Shown here: in pieces, positions 25,533-34,084 of the stretch | Numbering within the stretch: the stretch's first letter is position 1 | Layout: each line of letters begins with the position of its first letter | Source of the DNA: Streptomyces flaveolus | GTDB taxonomy: Bacteria > Actinomycetota > Actinomycetes > Streptomycetales > Streptomycetaceae | Length of the DNA: 64,000 bases | NCBI RefSeq assembly: GCF_000716535.1 | Contig: NZ_JNWV01000002.1 | Coordinates: forward strand, 124,001-188,000 | Reading direction: 5' to 3' | The notes under the pieces: model-generated | What the model was told of the DNA's origin: nothing | Database searches by the model: none | The model's input: the letters and a program-made list of their open reading frames with translations, nothing else | Position numbers and translations under genes: made by a program

Positions 25533-26141
25533 ATGCCCGCGAACCAGGGGGAGCGCGCCCGGCGCAGACTCAGCACCGAGGAGCGCCGTGAGCAGCTCCT
25601 GTCGGTCGGCGCCAAGCTGTTCTCGGAGAGCCCCTACGACGACGTGTGGATCGAGCAGGTCGCCGAGATCGCCGGGGTCTCGCGGGGGCTGCTGTACCAC
25701 TACTTCCCGACCAAGCGGGACTTCTTCGCCGCCGTCGTGGAGCGGGAGAGCAAGCGCATGCTGCGCATGACGGCGGCCGAGCCCGGGGTGCCGGTGCGCG
25801 AGCAGCTCGCCGCCGGCCTCGACACCTACCTCGGCTACGTCCAGGCGCACGCCCACGGCTTCCGCGCCTTCCATCGTGCCGACGCGGCCGGCGACCAGGC
25901 CGTGCGCCGGGTCTACCAGCGCGCGCTGGCCGCCCAGGAGAAGCAGATCCTGGCCGCGCTCGCCGCCGATCCCGAGTTCGGGCCCGCCGCCGAGGCCACC
26001 CCGCGGGTGCGCCTGGCGGTGCGCGGCTGGCTAGCCTTCACCACCGCCGTCTGTCTCGAATGGCTGCGCGGCGAGGGAGAGCTGAGCCGGGAGCAGGTGC
26101 GCGACCTGTGCGCCCGCGCTCTGCTGGGCGTTCTCGCGTAA
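25533..26141 (+). CDS. TetR-family regulator divergent from CYP102-like gene
   Basis: A 202-residue TetR protein with HTH residues ~16-62 (VWIEQVAEIAGVSRGLLYHYFPTKRDFF). The C-terminal domain is helical with VRGWLAFTTAVCLEWL near the end, a pattern seen in TetR_C regulators of lipid metabolism. Its divergent neighbour is the fatty-acid-hydroxylase-type P450, so fatty acid or a derived ligand is a reasonable guess for the inducer. The start ATG at 25533 follows GTAAAGTGACACC, with no clear Shine-Dalgarno. Confidence 0.9.
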   Translation: MPANQGERARRRLSTEERREQLLSVGAKLFSESPYDDVWIEQVAEIAGVSRGLLYHYFPTKRDFFAAVVERESKRMLRMTAAEPGVPVREQLAAGLDTYLGYVQAHAHGFRAFHRADAAGDQAVRRVYQRALAAQEKQILAALAADPEFGPAAEATPRVRLAVRGWLAFTTAVCLEWLRGEGELSREQVRDLCARALLGVLA

Positions 26142-26152
26142 GAGCTGCCCCG

Positions 26153-26695
26153 TTACTTCAGACCGCGTGGGGCGGTGCGTTCGTAGATGGTCCCGCCGGG
26201 CACGTACCAGCCCGCTTTCTTGCGGACCGCCGGGCTCGCGTCTTGGGCGTGGGACGCTCGCAAGGCGGCGATGGCGCGGGCATCGGTGTGGGCGAACTTG
26301 CCGACGAGTTCGACGGCCATGCTCCGGACGTGCGGGTCGGGGTCGGAGGCCAGGTGGCGCAGCGCGGGGTGAAGGACCCGGTCCGCGCCAGGTGCGCAGG
26401 TGTCGCCCTTGCGCCGGTCGCAGGCCAGGGCGTGGAAGGCCGCGATCCTGACCCGGGCGTCGGGGTCGTCGGCCATGGCGACGAGGTCGTCCATGGAATC
26501 GGTGTCTACCAGGTGGTCGAGGAGGCGGCAGCAGCCTTCGCGGACCGCCGGATTCTCGTGGCGCAGTCCGGTACGGATGGCGCTCAGCGCGCCCTCGGCG
26601 CGCCGCAGCAGTTCGTGGTACGCCGCCACCGCGCGCTGCGGGTCACCCAAAGAGGAGACGAGGGCCTCGTCGTCGGTCCTGACGAATCCGAGCAT
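26153..26695 (-). CDS. HEAT-repeat protein
   Basis: A 180-residue all-helical protein with about three HEAT/PBS-lyase-type repeats (RHENPAVREGCCRLLDHL, DDPDARVRIAAFHALACD, SDPDPHVRSMAVELVGKF). Such proteins serve as small protein-binding scaffolds; no catalytic residues are visible. ATG at 26695 (MLGFVRTDDEALV) is chosen because it begins the structured region, with GAGG upstream; an in-frame ATG 60 bp earlier would add a tail with no domain match. It is convergent with the TetR gene. Confidence 0.8.
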   Translation of the reverse strand: MLGFVRTDDEALVSSLGDPQRAVAAYHELLRRAEGALSAIRTGLRHENPAVREGCCRLLDHLVDTDSMDDLVAMADDPDARVRIAAFHALACDRRKGDTCAPGADRVLHPALRHLASDPDPHVRSMAVELVGKFAHTDARAIAALRASHAQDASPAVRKKAGWYVPGGTIYERTAPRGLK

Positions 26696-26884
26696 GACCT
26701 CAGTCTTGAGCCCCGCCCGGAAGCCTGGCAAAGGATTTGGCGGCTGCCGAGGCAAGCGCGCACCGGGAGACGACCTCGATCACGGCTCGCGTGAATGCTC
26801 GTTCGGGTGCGTTCCTCGTGCCGTTTCCGGCCCAGGTGTCCAGGCTTGACCTCGGGACGAGTCTTCTCGTGAAGGTGAAAGAAC

Positions 26885-27181
26885 ATGCCGACGTACGTCG
26901 CCCTGCTGAGCTGGACCGATCAAGGGGTCCGCAACTACAAGGACACCGCGAAGCGCGCCGAGACCTTCGGATCAGCGGCACAGAAGCTCGGGGCGAAGCT
27001 CCTGAGCATCTACTGGACCGTCGGTCCGTACGACCTCGTGGCCATCATCGAGGCGTCCGACGACGAAACCGCCACCGCGGCACTGCTGCAGCTCGGTGGT
27101 GTGGGCAACGTCCGTTCCACGACTCTGCGGGCCTTCGGCCGAGAGGAGATGGAACGCATCATCGCCAAGGCGGCCGGCTGA
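26885..27181 (+). CDS. GYD-domain small protein
   Basis: A 98-residue ferredoxin-like fold protein of the GYD family; the family motif appears as VGPYDLVAIIEASDD. Members are small cytoplasmic proteins of unknown role, possibly ligand-binding dimers. GAAGGTGAAAG upstream is an acceptable Shine-Dalgarno. It stands alone between the HEAT-repeat gene and the iron-regulated gene. Confidence 0.82.
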   Translation: MPTYVALLSWTDQGVRNYKDTAKRAETFGSAAQKLGAKLLSIYWTVGPYDLVAIIEASDDETATAALLQLGGVGNVRSTTLRAFGREEMERIIAKAAG

Positions 27182-27317
27182 CGGCCACCGCGTAGTGCGG
27201 GCGATGGCGTCCGGCGAGTCGGCTCAGCAGCCCGCTACGGCCCCCTGAGGTCCGAGTAGTCCATGTGCCTGCGTGTCAGGTCCGCCACCGGCGCGGTCCC
27301 GCGCGGGGGCGGTGTGG

Positions 27318-27363
27318 TTGGCGTGCGCCCCGATCTCCGATAGGTTAGGCAAGGCTTACCTAA
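27318..27363 (+). promoter_or_regulatory. Iron-box promoter (DmdR/IdeR-type operator)
   Basis: TTGGCG (27318-27323), a 17-bp spacer and TAGGTT (27341-27346) form a promoter. The 19-bp sequence TTAGGCAAGGCTTACCTAA (27345-27363) is a good match to the DtxR-family iron box TTAGGTTAGGCTCACCTAA and covers the -10 end and start point. Fe2+-loaded DmdR1 would block transcription, so the downstream gene should be switched on under iron limitation. Confidence 0.82.
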
Positions 27364-27373
27364 GGAGGCTCGG

Positions 27374-28099
27374 ATGGGTGACACGCAGGACTGGACGGCC
27401 GCCCCCGGAGCGGCGGAACGGGCACGCTCGGTGCTGGCCGCCGCGTGGTCGTGCGCGGTGACCGCGGACGGCGTCCGCGAGGAGTACGTCGGCGCGCACA
27501 CCGTGACCGAGGACGGCGCGGTACGGCTGGCGGTGCCCGACGACAGCGGCCTGTTCGGGGCGGTGCTGTGCGCCCCGCGCCAAGAACCCTCCGCACTGCT
27601 GGAGTTCGCCGACACGGCGCCCGTACCGGTGCGCCACCGCATCCGCGCCCGGCTCTTCCTCTCCGGCTGGTTCGCCCCGTCCGGGGGCACCCTCCTGTTC
27701 CGGCCCACCCGCGTGGTGCTGCGCCGGTCGGCCGGGGCCGTGGTGGTCGGCCTGGACGAGTTCACCACCGCCCGGCCCGACCCCCTGTGCGGCGCCGAGG
27801 CCCGGCTGCTCACCCACCTCGCCGACGCCCACCCGGACGCCGTCGAGCGGCTCACCCGCCTGGTGCGGCCCGAGAGCCTGCACGCCGCGACCCGGGTGGC
27901 GCCGCTCGCCGTCGACCGGCACGGACTCACCCTGCGCATCGAACGCGCCCGCGCCCACGGCGACGTACGGCTGCCCTTCCACACACCCGCCGACGACGTC
28001 ACCCAGCTCACCGAGCGCATGCACGCCCTGCTCGCCCAGGCCGGTGCCGCCGCCTGCCCCCGCGCGCTACAGCGGCAGCGTGCAGACGGCGACGGGTGA
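27374..28099 (+). CDS. Iron-regulated DUF2470-type (HugZ-like C-terminal domain) protein
   Basis: A 241-residue protein with a split-barrel-like N-terminal part and a C-terminal DUF2470-like domain (about residues 150-225, containing AEARLLTHLADAHPDAVERL and RIERARAHGDVRLPF). This domain occurs in heme-degrading HugZ and pyridoxamine-oxidase-like proteins. The iron box directly upstream, overlapping the promoter and ending 10 bp before the start, supports a role in iron or heme handling. AAGGAGG is an excellent Shine-Dalgarno. The last 33 bp overlap the convergent lactonase gene. Confidence 0.8.
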   Translation: MGDTQDWTAAPGAAERARSVLAAAWSCAVTADGVREEYVGAHTVTEDGAVRLAVPDDSGLFGAVLCAPRQEPSALLEFADTAPVPVRHRIRARLFLSGWFAPSGGTLLFRPTRVVLRRSAGAVVVGLDEFTTARPDPLCGAEARLLTHLADAHPDAVERLTRLVRPESLHAATRVAPLAVDRHGLTLRIERARAHGDVRLPFHTPADDVTQLTERMHALLAQAGAAACPRALQRQRADGDG

Positions 28100-29314
28100 C
28101 GCGAACGGCTCACCGGTCAGGCGGAGTTCACCGCGGTCCGCGTCGACGCGGAAGACGGTGACCGTGCCCGAGCGCTGGTTCGCCGCGAACAGCAGCCGGC
28201 CGTCGGGCGAGAACGCGATCTGCCGGGGGAAGTCCCCGCCCACCGGCACCGTGCCGAGCAGCCGCAGCCGGGCCCCGCCGTCCTCGACGGCGTACCGCGC
28301 GAGGCTGTTGTGGCCCCGGTTGGCGAGGAACGCGTACCGGCCGTTCGCCGTCACCAGGACCTGCGCCGGATAGTTCGTGCCGCCACCCGAGCCTGTCGAC
28401 TGCGGCTCGCCGACCGTCAGGCGTCCGGATCCCGGCTCGTACGCGCACACGGCCACGGTGTCGTCCACCTCGTTGGCCAGATAGGCGTACCGGCCACCCG
28501 GATGGAAGGTCAGATGGCGCGGCCCCGCGCCGGGCCGGGTCCGCGCCCGCGCCACCTCCGCGAGCGTGCCCTTCGCCCGGTCGAGGCGGTAGGTGTAGAC
28601 GGTGTCGGTGCCGAGGTCCACGGCGAGGACGTGCCCGCCGTCCGGACTCGTGAGGAACTGATGGGCGTGCGGGCCCTGTTGACCGGGGCCGGGCGGCGGA
28701 GAGCTGTGCGTGACCAGATCGGTGCGCTCGCCCAGCGCGCCGGAGGCGTCGATCGGGTGCACGGCGACACTGCCCGAGCCGTAGTTGGCGCTGAGCAGCC
28801 AGCGCCCGGAGGGATGCACCGACAGATGGCACGGGCCCGCGCCGCCGGTGCTCCGGGTGCCGAGGACGCGCCGGTCCGCGAGGCGTACGGCCGTCACCCC
28901 GCCGTCCTCCCGCTCGTCCACCGCGTACAGCGTGCGGCCGTCCGGGTGCACGGCGAGGTACGACGGGTCGGGGACCCCGGTGAGGGTGCCCGACCCGGTG
29001 ATCCGGCCCGACTCGGGGTCGTACGACGCCAGGCCGATTCCGGTGCCACCGCCCTCGACGGAGGTGTAGGTGCCCACGTACAGCGGGCGCGGCCCGGACG
29101 GCTTCCGGGGCGGCGGGGCCGCCTCCGGCTTGTCCCGCCCGGCCGGCGTGTCCGTCGGCGGGGCCGCCGGGGACGGCACCGCGACGACCGCCGCCGTACC
29201 GGCCACGGCGCCGACGAACCGGCGTCTGGTCAAGCCGCCCTGCTCCCGGTTCGGGTCCCGGTCCCGCCGGGGGAGGGGAGACCCTCCTCCCGTCGTCCGT
29301 GCCTCCGTGTCCAT
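28067..29314 (-). CDS. Tat-exported lactonase-like seven-bladed propeller protein
   Basis: A 415-residue protein of the 6-phosphogluconolactonase (YkgB/PF10282) propeller family. A twin-arginine signal (LTRRRFVGAVAGTAAVV, RR at ~30-31) is followed by a Pro-rich spacer, so it is likely exported folded. Blade repeats such as LYVGTYTSVEGGGTGIGLA, HPSGRWLLSANYGSGSVAV and SPDGRLLFAANQRSGTVTV are evident. An exported member is unlikely to serve the cytoplasmic pentose phosphate pathway; the real substrate, if any, is unknown. The 3' end overlaps the DUF2470 gene by 33 bp. Confidence 0.83.
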   Translation of the reverse strand: MDTEARTTGGGSPLPRRDRDPNREQGGLTRRRFVGAVAGTAAVVAVPSPAAPPTDTPAGRDKPEAAPPPRKPSGPRPLYVGTYTSVEGGGTGIGLASYDPESGRITGSGTLTGVPDPSYLAVHPDGRTLYAVDEREDGGVTAVRLADRRVLGTRSTGGAGPCHLSVHPSGRWLLSANYGSGSVAVHPIDASGALGERTDLVTHSSPPPGPGQQGPHAHQFLTSPDGGHVLAVDLGTDTVYTYRLDRAKGTLAEVARARTRPGAGPRHLTFHPGGRYAYLANEVDDTVAVCAYEPGSGRLTVGEPQSTGSGGGTNYPAQVLVTANGRYAFLANRGHNSLARYAVEDGGARLRLLGTVPVGGDFPRQIAFSPDGRLLFAANQRSGTVTVFRVDADRGELRLTGEPFASPVAVCTLPL

Positions 29315-29425
29315 GCCGCTACCTCAGGTCGTCGGGCCCCCACTCGTGACAGCCACCTTGGCCCGAGCACGCCGCCAAGGGCAAGCCGGGCAACAGCCGT
29401 TGCGCCCTACGCAACGCCGAGGCCC

Positions 29426-30505
29426 CTACCAGTCCCCGTCCTCCACCGGCTTGCCCGGCGCGTCCTTCAGCGGTGTCACCTGGCCGTCGGACGGTGCCTG
29501 CCAGGGCTCCAGGTCGTCCCCGAGCCACTCGCCGACCGGCTCGACCGCCTCCAGGGCCCGTGTGGGGGCGAGGTCCTCGGCGTCCGCGTCGTAGTAGTCG
29601 TACCAGGGCAGGCCCGCCCGGGTGTACGCCGCCCGGTCCACCGGTGACGGCGGTGCTGCCTCGCCGGTGATCCGGCGCCACTCGGGGGGCGTGACCAGGT
29701 GCACGAACACCCGCCCGGCGGGCCGCTCGGACCAGTCGTCCAGCGGCCGGTCGTCCCGGTACACCTCCTGCCGCATCGAGCCGCCGACACCGAGCCCCAT
29801 GGCCGTGGCGCGCCGCGGGGGAGCGGCGGACGGGGAGGGCGGAGCGCCGAAGGCGGCGGCGGGCGCGGACGGCGGCACTCCGGGCGGTCCGCTGGGGGCC
29901 TGGGCGGCCATGGGCAGGGCCGCCCCGTAACCGCCCTGCGCGTCGGCCAGGCGCCGCTGCCGCTCCCGCTCCTGGCGCCGCCACCCGGCGAGGGCCTCCT
30001 CCTTCAGCGGGAACGACTGGAGCTGGACGCCGCCCCAGACCTCCTCGCCGGTGACCTGCCCCTCCACGGTCGCGCCCAGCCCCAGCGGTACGGCCACGAA
30101 CTGGCGGACCGTGCCCTTGCCGGCGTTGATGCCGTCCAGCCAAGGCTGGCGGGGCAGCACCACGTAGTTCTGCGGACGCCGGGACAGCCGGTCGCGCCAG
30201 GGCTCGCCGGAGACCGCGCACACCTTTCCCACGCCGACCTGGAGCGCGGCCGGCTCCGACGCGGCGAAGCTCAGCCACATCGCCTCGCGCAGGTACACCG
30301 GCAGCATGACGCCGCCGCGCGCCCGCATCCGCTCGGGCACCCGGTCGGCGTGGTCGGCCACCCGCCGGACCGGGAACTCGCCCAGCCCCGGCGGCAGCGG
30401 ATGCGTACCGCTCTCGGGCAGGCGCAGCGTGCGGATGAACCGCACCGCCACCCCGCCGGGCAGCCGCAGCGTGTTCCCGTCGATCCGGACTCCGTCACCG
30501 ATCAC
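29426..30505 (-). CDS. Conserved hypothetical protein with Pro/Ala-rich linker
   Basis: A 359-residue protein I cannot place in a named family. The N-terminal ~175 residues look globular (LPGGVAVRFIRTLRLPESG, LPVYLREAMWLSFAAS, GKGTVRQFVAVPLG); a low-complexity Ala/Pro linker at ~205-235 joins a second acidic region with MGLGVGGSMRQEVY and WYDYYDADAEDL. No signal peptide or membrane span is seen, so it is cytoplasmic. The final ~70 residues are rich in Asp/Glu. The codon use is typical of the region and it stands as a single gene. Confidence 0.75.
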   Translation of the reverse strand: MIGDGVRIDGNTLRLPGGVAVRFIRTLRLPESGTHPLPPGLGEFPVRRVADHADRVPERMRARGGVMLPVYLREAMWLSFAASEPAALQVGVGKVCAVSGEPWRDRLSRRPQNYVVLPRQPWLDGINAGKGTVRQFVAVPLGLGATVEGQVTGEEVWGGVQLQSFPLKEEALAGWRRQERERQRRLADAQGGYGAALPMAAQAPSGPPGVPPSAPAAAFGAPPSPSAAPPRRATAMGLGVGGSMRQEVYRDDRPLDDWSERPAGRVFVHLVTPPEWRRITGEAAPPSPVDRAAYTRAGLPWYDYYDADAEDLAPTRALEAVEPVGEWLGDDLEPWQAPSDGQVTPLKDAPGKPVEDGDW

Positions 30506-30743
30506 CCGTACGCTCCTTCGCCTCCGGCGCCTCTGCGGTCATGGGGTGCGCCTTGCCGTTCGGCGCCGTATGGGGGCGTTCGTACGTGTGCGCTCTCGGG
30601 GTCGGCGCGGTGCGTGGTCGTGCGGGTACGCCTTCGGGTCCGGCGCGGTCCGCGGTCATGTGTACGTCTCCTCGCCCCTGGCGCCGTCACCGGTCAGCCG
30701 TGTGTGCCCCCGCCTCCGGCGCCTGCCCGGTCCGGCGGCTCCC
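30506..30743. repeat. Intergenic region built of degenerate GGCGCC-centred motifs
   Basis: The 238-bp gap between the hypothetical gene and the FUSC gene contains roughly six degenerate copies of a (T/G)CCGGCGC(C/G)GT-like core about 40 bp apart. No gene is supported in it. It resembles the other repeat-built gaps at 33.8-34.0 and 38.2-38.7 kb. Confidence 0.4.
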
Positions 30744-31994
30744 TCACCGATAACGCTCACCGAACCCCGCGCGGTTCCGCCACAGCTCCTCCTGGACCCC
30801 GAGGCGGTCGCGCAGCCGGGCGAGCCGGGGCAGCTTGGCCCGCTGCTCGCGCGAGACCCGGTCCAGCTCCTCCAGCAGGCGGCGGGTGCGGTGCTCGGTG
30901 TTCAGCTCGTCGATGATCCTGGTCGTCTCGGTCAGGACGGCCCCGAGCAGCTGCCAGTGCGCCCAGTCCTTGCGGATCTCCTCCTGGAGCAGCTCGGCCA
31001 GCCGGTCCCGGGTGCCGGCCGCCGTGTGCAGCTCCGCCGACAGCCGTGCCTCCGCCGACTCGGCGTTCTCGCTCAGATGGGTCGTCACCAGCACCGCGAA
31101 GCTGACCACCGCGTCGGCGATCTCCGACAGCAGTTGCTCCACGGTCGCCCCCACCTGGGACGGGAACAGTTCGTCCGACCCACGGGCCTTCGCCAGGTCC
31201 GTGAACGAGCGGGCCAGTACCCGCAGCACCACCGTGCAGATCTCCAGCGTGTCCAGACCGGTGCGCAGCACCACCCGGTGCAGCAGCCCCTCCTTCACCC
31301 GTGGATTGAGCCGCAGACTGTCCTCGGCCTGCCGCAGTGCCGCGTCGACCTGCACGATGTGGTGGTCAAGCCGGCGCGCCTCGTGCAGCCGTTCGGCCGC
31401 CTGCTGCCAGGGGGTCCGGCCCGCGGCCTCCTCGCCCAGCCGCAGCATGAGCTGGCGCACCCGCCGCGCCAGGTCCTCGATGGACCGGCCGGCCTCGTCC
31501 ACCCACACCGGGGGTGGCAGCAGCAGGTTGCACGCGGTGCCGACGACCGCGCCGATCAGCGTCTCGACGATCCGCGCCCACGCGGTGAACCCGACCGTGG
31601 TGACCCCGAGCACCAGCATGGCGCTGATCGCCACCTCGGCCACGTACTCGTCGACGCGGACCAGGTGTCCCACCGCCAGCGCGGCGACGATCAGCAGGGC
31701 GAGGCTCCACCAGGTCAGGCCCACCAGCACGCTGAAGGCGATGGCGACCAGGACGCCGGCGACCACCGAGTTCACCCGGCGGATGCCGTTGGTGAGCGTG
31801 GCGTAGAAGGTCACCTGGACGACCAGCAGCGCGGTCAGCGGCGCGGTGAGCGGGGCCGGCTCGGGGCTCAGTCGGAGGGCGATCACGTAGGCGACCGTCG
31901 CCGCCGCGGCCGACCGCAGCGTCTGGACGACCACCGGCTCCCGGCGGCGCTTCGCCAGTCGCAGTAGTCCCGTGGTCAACTTTCGTTCGCGCAT
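30744..31994 (-). CDS. FUSC-family inner-membrane protein (aromatic acid exporter-like)
   Basis: A 416-residue protein with about six hydrophobic segments in the first 165 residues (AAAATVAYVIALRL, LTALLVVQVTFYATL, VVAGVLVAIAFSVLVGL and others), followed by a long helical cytoplasmic domain. This is the FUSC/DUF939 architecture of aromatic-acid or fusaric-acid exporter-like proteins. The cytoplasmic half carries many Leu/Arg/Glu heptads and probably forms coiled coils. Substrate unknown. The gene is monocistronic. Confidence 0.82.
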   Translation of the reverse strand: MRERKLTTGLLRLAKRRREPVVVQTLRSAAAATVAYVIALRLSPEPAPLTAPLTALLVVQVTFYATLTNGIRRVNSVVAGVLVAIAFSVLVGLTWWSLALLIVAALAVGHLVRVDEYVAEVAISAMLVLGVTTVGFTAWARIVETLIGAVVGTACNLLLPPPVWVDEAGRSIEDLARRVRQLMLRLGEEAAGRTPWQQAAERLHEARRLDHHIVQVDAALRQAEDSLRLNPRVKEGLLHRVVLRTGLDTLEICTVVLRVLARSFTDLAKARGSDELFPSQVGATVEQLLSEIADAVVSFAVLVTTHLSENAESAEARLSAELHTAAGTRDRLAELLQEEIRKDWAHWQLLGAVLTETTRIIDELNTEHRTRRLLEELDRVSREQRAKLPRLARLRDRLGVQEELWRNRAGFGERYR

Positions 31995-32073
31995 CCCTTG
32001 GCCTGTTCCCGTTCATCGGGTGCATCGAACGTAGCCGTTTGCGGACTGATTCCGACTGATTTACGCCAGATAC

Positions 32074-32568
32074 TTACGCGTACAGCTTGTCGATGAAGGC
32101 GGCCAGATTGCCCGTCTCGCGCGCGATCTGCTGCTCCAGGGTGAGGCTCTCCTCGAACCGGGTGCCGGACTCGGGGGCCTTCCTGCCGCGCACGTACAGC
32201 GAACAGGCCAGGTCGGTGCACATGTACAGCCCGACCGAGTTGCCCTCCCGGCCAGCCGCCCCGGCCTTCCGCGCGGTCATCAGCGACACCCCGCCGCCGG
32301 GATGCGTGGTCAGACACACCGAGCACATGCTCCGGTGCAGGAAGCCGTGCTGCGAGGCGGGGAAGCGGAGGGCCACTCCGACGAGCCGGCCGTCCCGCTC
32401 CGTGACCAGATAGCTGCGGTCGGGAGCACCCGGATCGCGCCAGCCGAGGAAGTCCAGATCGTCCCAGGGGCGGTCGCCGAGATCGCGCGGGACGGCCAAC
32501 CGCTTGGCCTCGCCCTTGGAGCAGTTGATAAAGGAGTTGCGGATGTCCTGCTCGGTGAGCGATCTCAT
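32074..32568 (-). CDS. FBP-domain zinc protein, FusB/EF-G-binding-like
   Basis: A 164-residue protein with an N-terminal helical part and a C-terminal treble-clef zinc finger using CSVC (Cys82, Cys85) and MCTDLAC (Cys117, Cys122), the arrangement of FBP_C proteins. The best-known relatives, FusB/FusC, bind EF-G and rescue ribosomes stalled by fusidic acid. GGAAGGA precedes the start. It is divergent from the DUF3626 gene with 84 bp between. Ribosome-associated function is inferred from the family. Confidence 0.8.
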   Translation of the reverse strand: MRSLTEQDIRNSFINCSKGEAKRLAVPRDLGDRPWDDLDFLGWRDPGAPDRSYLVTERDGRLVGVALRFPASQHGFLHRSMCSVCLTTHPGGGVSLMTARKAGAAGREGNSVGLYMCTDLACSLYVRGRKAPESGTRFEESLTLEQQIARETGNLAAFIDKLYA

Positions 32569-32652
32569 TGGGGGGGTCCTTCCGGATGTCCAGTGGGAAC
32601 CTAGGGGCTCTAGGTTGTTGGCTATCGTATTTAGTCAGAGGGGGGTGAGCCA

Positions 32653-33624
32653 ATGGATTTGCCGTGGGGGCTGCCCGGGCTGCCGCAGCGTGCCCGGCGA
32701 GCGCTGGACCATGTCACCGGTGCCGTGTCCGGGCCACCGCTCGACCCCGGCCTGCGCGTCACGCTCAACTTCCATCCCGACCGGATCTCCGCCGGCCTGC
32801 CGATCCTGGAGTCACTGGCACGGGACGGCGCCTACCACTCGCAGTTCGTCACCGGCACCAGCAACGGCGGCCTCACCGCCCACCCGGACGGCGACCGGAC
32901 GCGCTGGGAGAGCCGGATCTTCGGCGGCGCGTACGACGACGCCGACCCGGCCGAGCGCCCGGTGTACGGCGCGCTGGACTTCCGGCGCCAGGTGGTCGGC
33001 GCGGCCCCACGCTTCGGCTCCTCCCACCTCAGGCTCTCCGGAGCGGTCCTGGGCCGGGCCACCTTCTGCTACCCGGACAGCTCGACCGGGCCCACCGACT
33101 TCGGCGTGGCCGGCGCCATGCCGCTGATCGCGCTCGCCGAGGCCGACGAGCAGGACGCCCTGAACGACTACATCGAGGCCCATGTGCACGGGGGCGTGCT
33201 GCTCGACCGGGACGTGGAGGCGCTGGTACTGGACGCGAGCTACCGGGGCACACCGGTGGAGACGGCCGCCCGGCGCCTGCCCTTCCCCCTCACCTGGCAC
33301 CGCGGCTACCGCCTCACCGTCACCGCACTGCGCCGGCACGCCGACTACCGCGGCCCGGAGTACGCCGACCTCGGCGCCCGCATCGCCGACCGCGGCCTCA
33401 TCACCCCCCGCGTCATCGGCGACGCTGCCCGCAGCGGCCGGTACGACCTCCAGGACCTGAAGATGGTCTGGCACACCCTGGCCCGCTTCGGAGCCCCGGA
33501 GGGCGCCGGAACGGCGAGGCTCTCCCCGCCACCGGCCCTCCCGCCCCGCGCCGTCGGAGGACCTGCGGCCACGGCTCCCACGGCGGGCGCCGCCGTGGAG
33601 GTCCCGCCGGAGCACTGCGACTGA
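32653..33624 (+). CDS. DUF3626-type protein
   Basis: A 323-residue protein with the DUF3626 features LNFHPDR near residue 40 and YHSQFVTGTSNGGLTAHPDGDR near 62-85, followed by FGGAYDDADPAERPVYGALDF. Members are uncharacterised; conserved His, Asp and Asn in these motifs hint at a metal- or nucleotide-dependent enzyme, and similar proteins turn up near toxin-like genes. GGGGGG lies before the ATG. The C-terminal ~45 residues are Ala/Pro-rich. Confidence 0.8.
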   Translation: MDLPWGLPGLPQRARRALDHVTGAVSGPPLDPGLRVTLNFHPDRISAGLPILESLARDGAYHSQFVTGTSNGGLTAHPDGDRTRWESRIFGGAYDDADPAERPVYGALDFRRQVVGAAPRFGSSHLRLSGAVLGRATFCYPDSSTGPTDFGVAGAMPLIALAEADEQDALNDYIEAHVHGGVLLDRDVEALVLDASYRGTPVETAARRLPFPLTWHRGYRLTVTALRRHADYRGPEYADLGARIADRGLITPRVIGDAARSGRYDLQDLKMVWHTLARFGAPEGAGTARLSPPPALPPRAVGGPAATAPTAGAAVEVPPEHCD

Positions 33625-33794
33625 GGTTTCCGGGCGCCTGCCGCCGTGGCGGGCGCGGTTCGGCTTCTGAGGGTGCTCTGAGGTGCCGCCCCTGCAAGCG
33701 CTGCCGCTGCCTGGACAGGCCCCTACCAGGACCGAACCCACCGGACGGCGCTCACCGCCCCGGCTGCGGCCTGCGTGCGCCTGACGACCTGCCC

Positions 33795-34040
33795 CGCCAG
33801 TCCGAGCCCGCCGCCTCGGCTACCGCCGGCCTGCCCCTAAGACCGATCCCGCCAGTCCGACCCCACCGCCTCGGCTACGGCCGACGTGCGTCTGACGACC
33901 TGCCCCGCCAGTCCGAGCCCGCCGCCTCCGCTACCGCCGCCTGCCCCGAAGACCCACCCCGCCAGCCCGAGCCCGCCGCCCCGGCTACCGCCGCCTGCCC
34001 CCGAAGACCCACCCCGCCAGTCCGAGCCCGACGACCCGAG
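33795..34040. repeat. Tandem ~55-bp GC-rich minisatellite
   Basis: The start of each unit (CGCCAGTCCGAGCCCGCCGC) recurs at 33795, 33850, 33906, 33960 and 34015, a period of 54-56 bp with about 4.5 diverged copies. The 460-bp gap 33625-34084 has no supported gene. Translation of the repeat in several frames gives Pro/Arg/Ala low complexity, which is why long spurious reading frames cross it. Confidence 0.8.
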
Positions 34041-34084
34041 CCCGACGACCCGCCACGGCCGACGTGCCCCAGCGTGTCCGCCCG

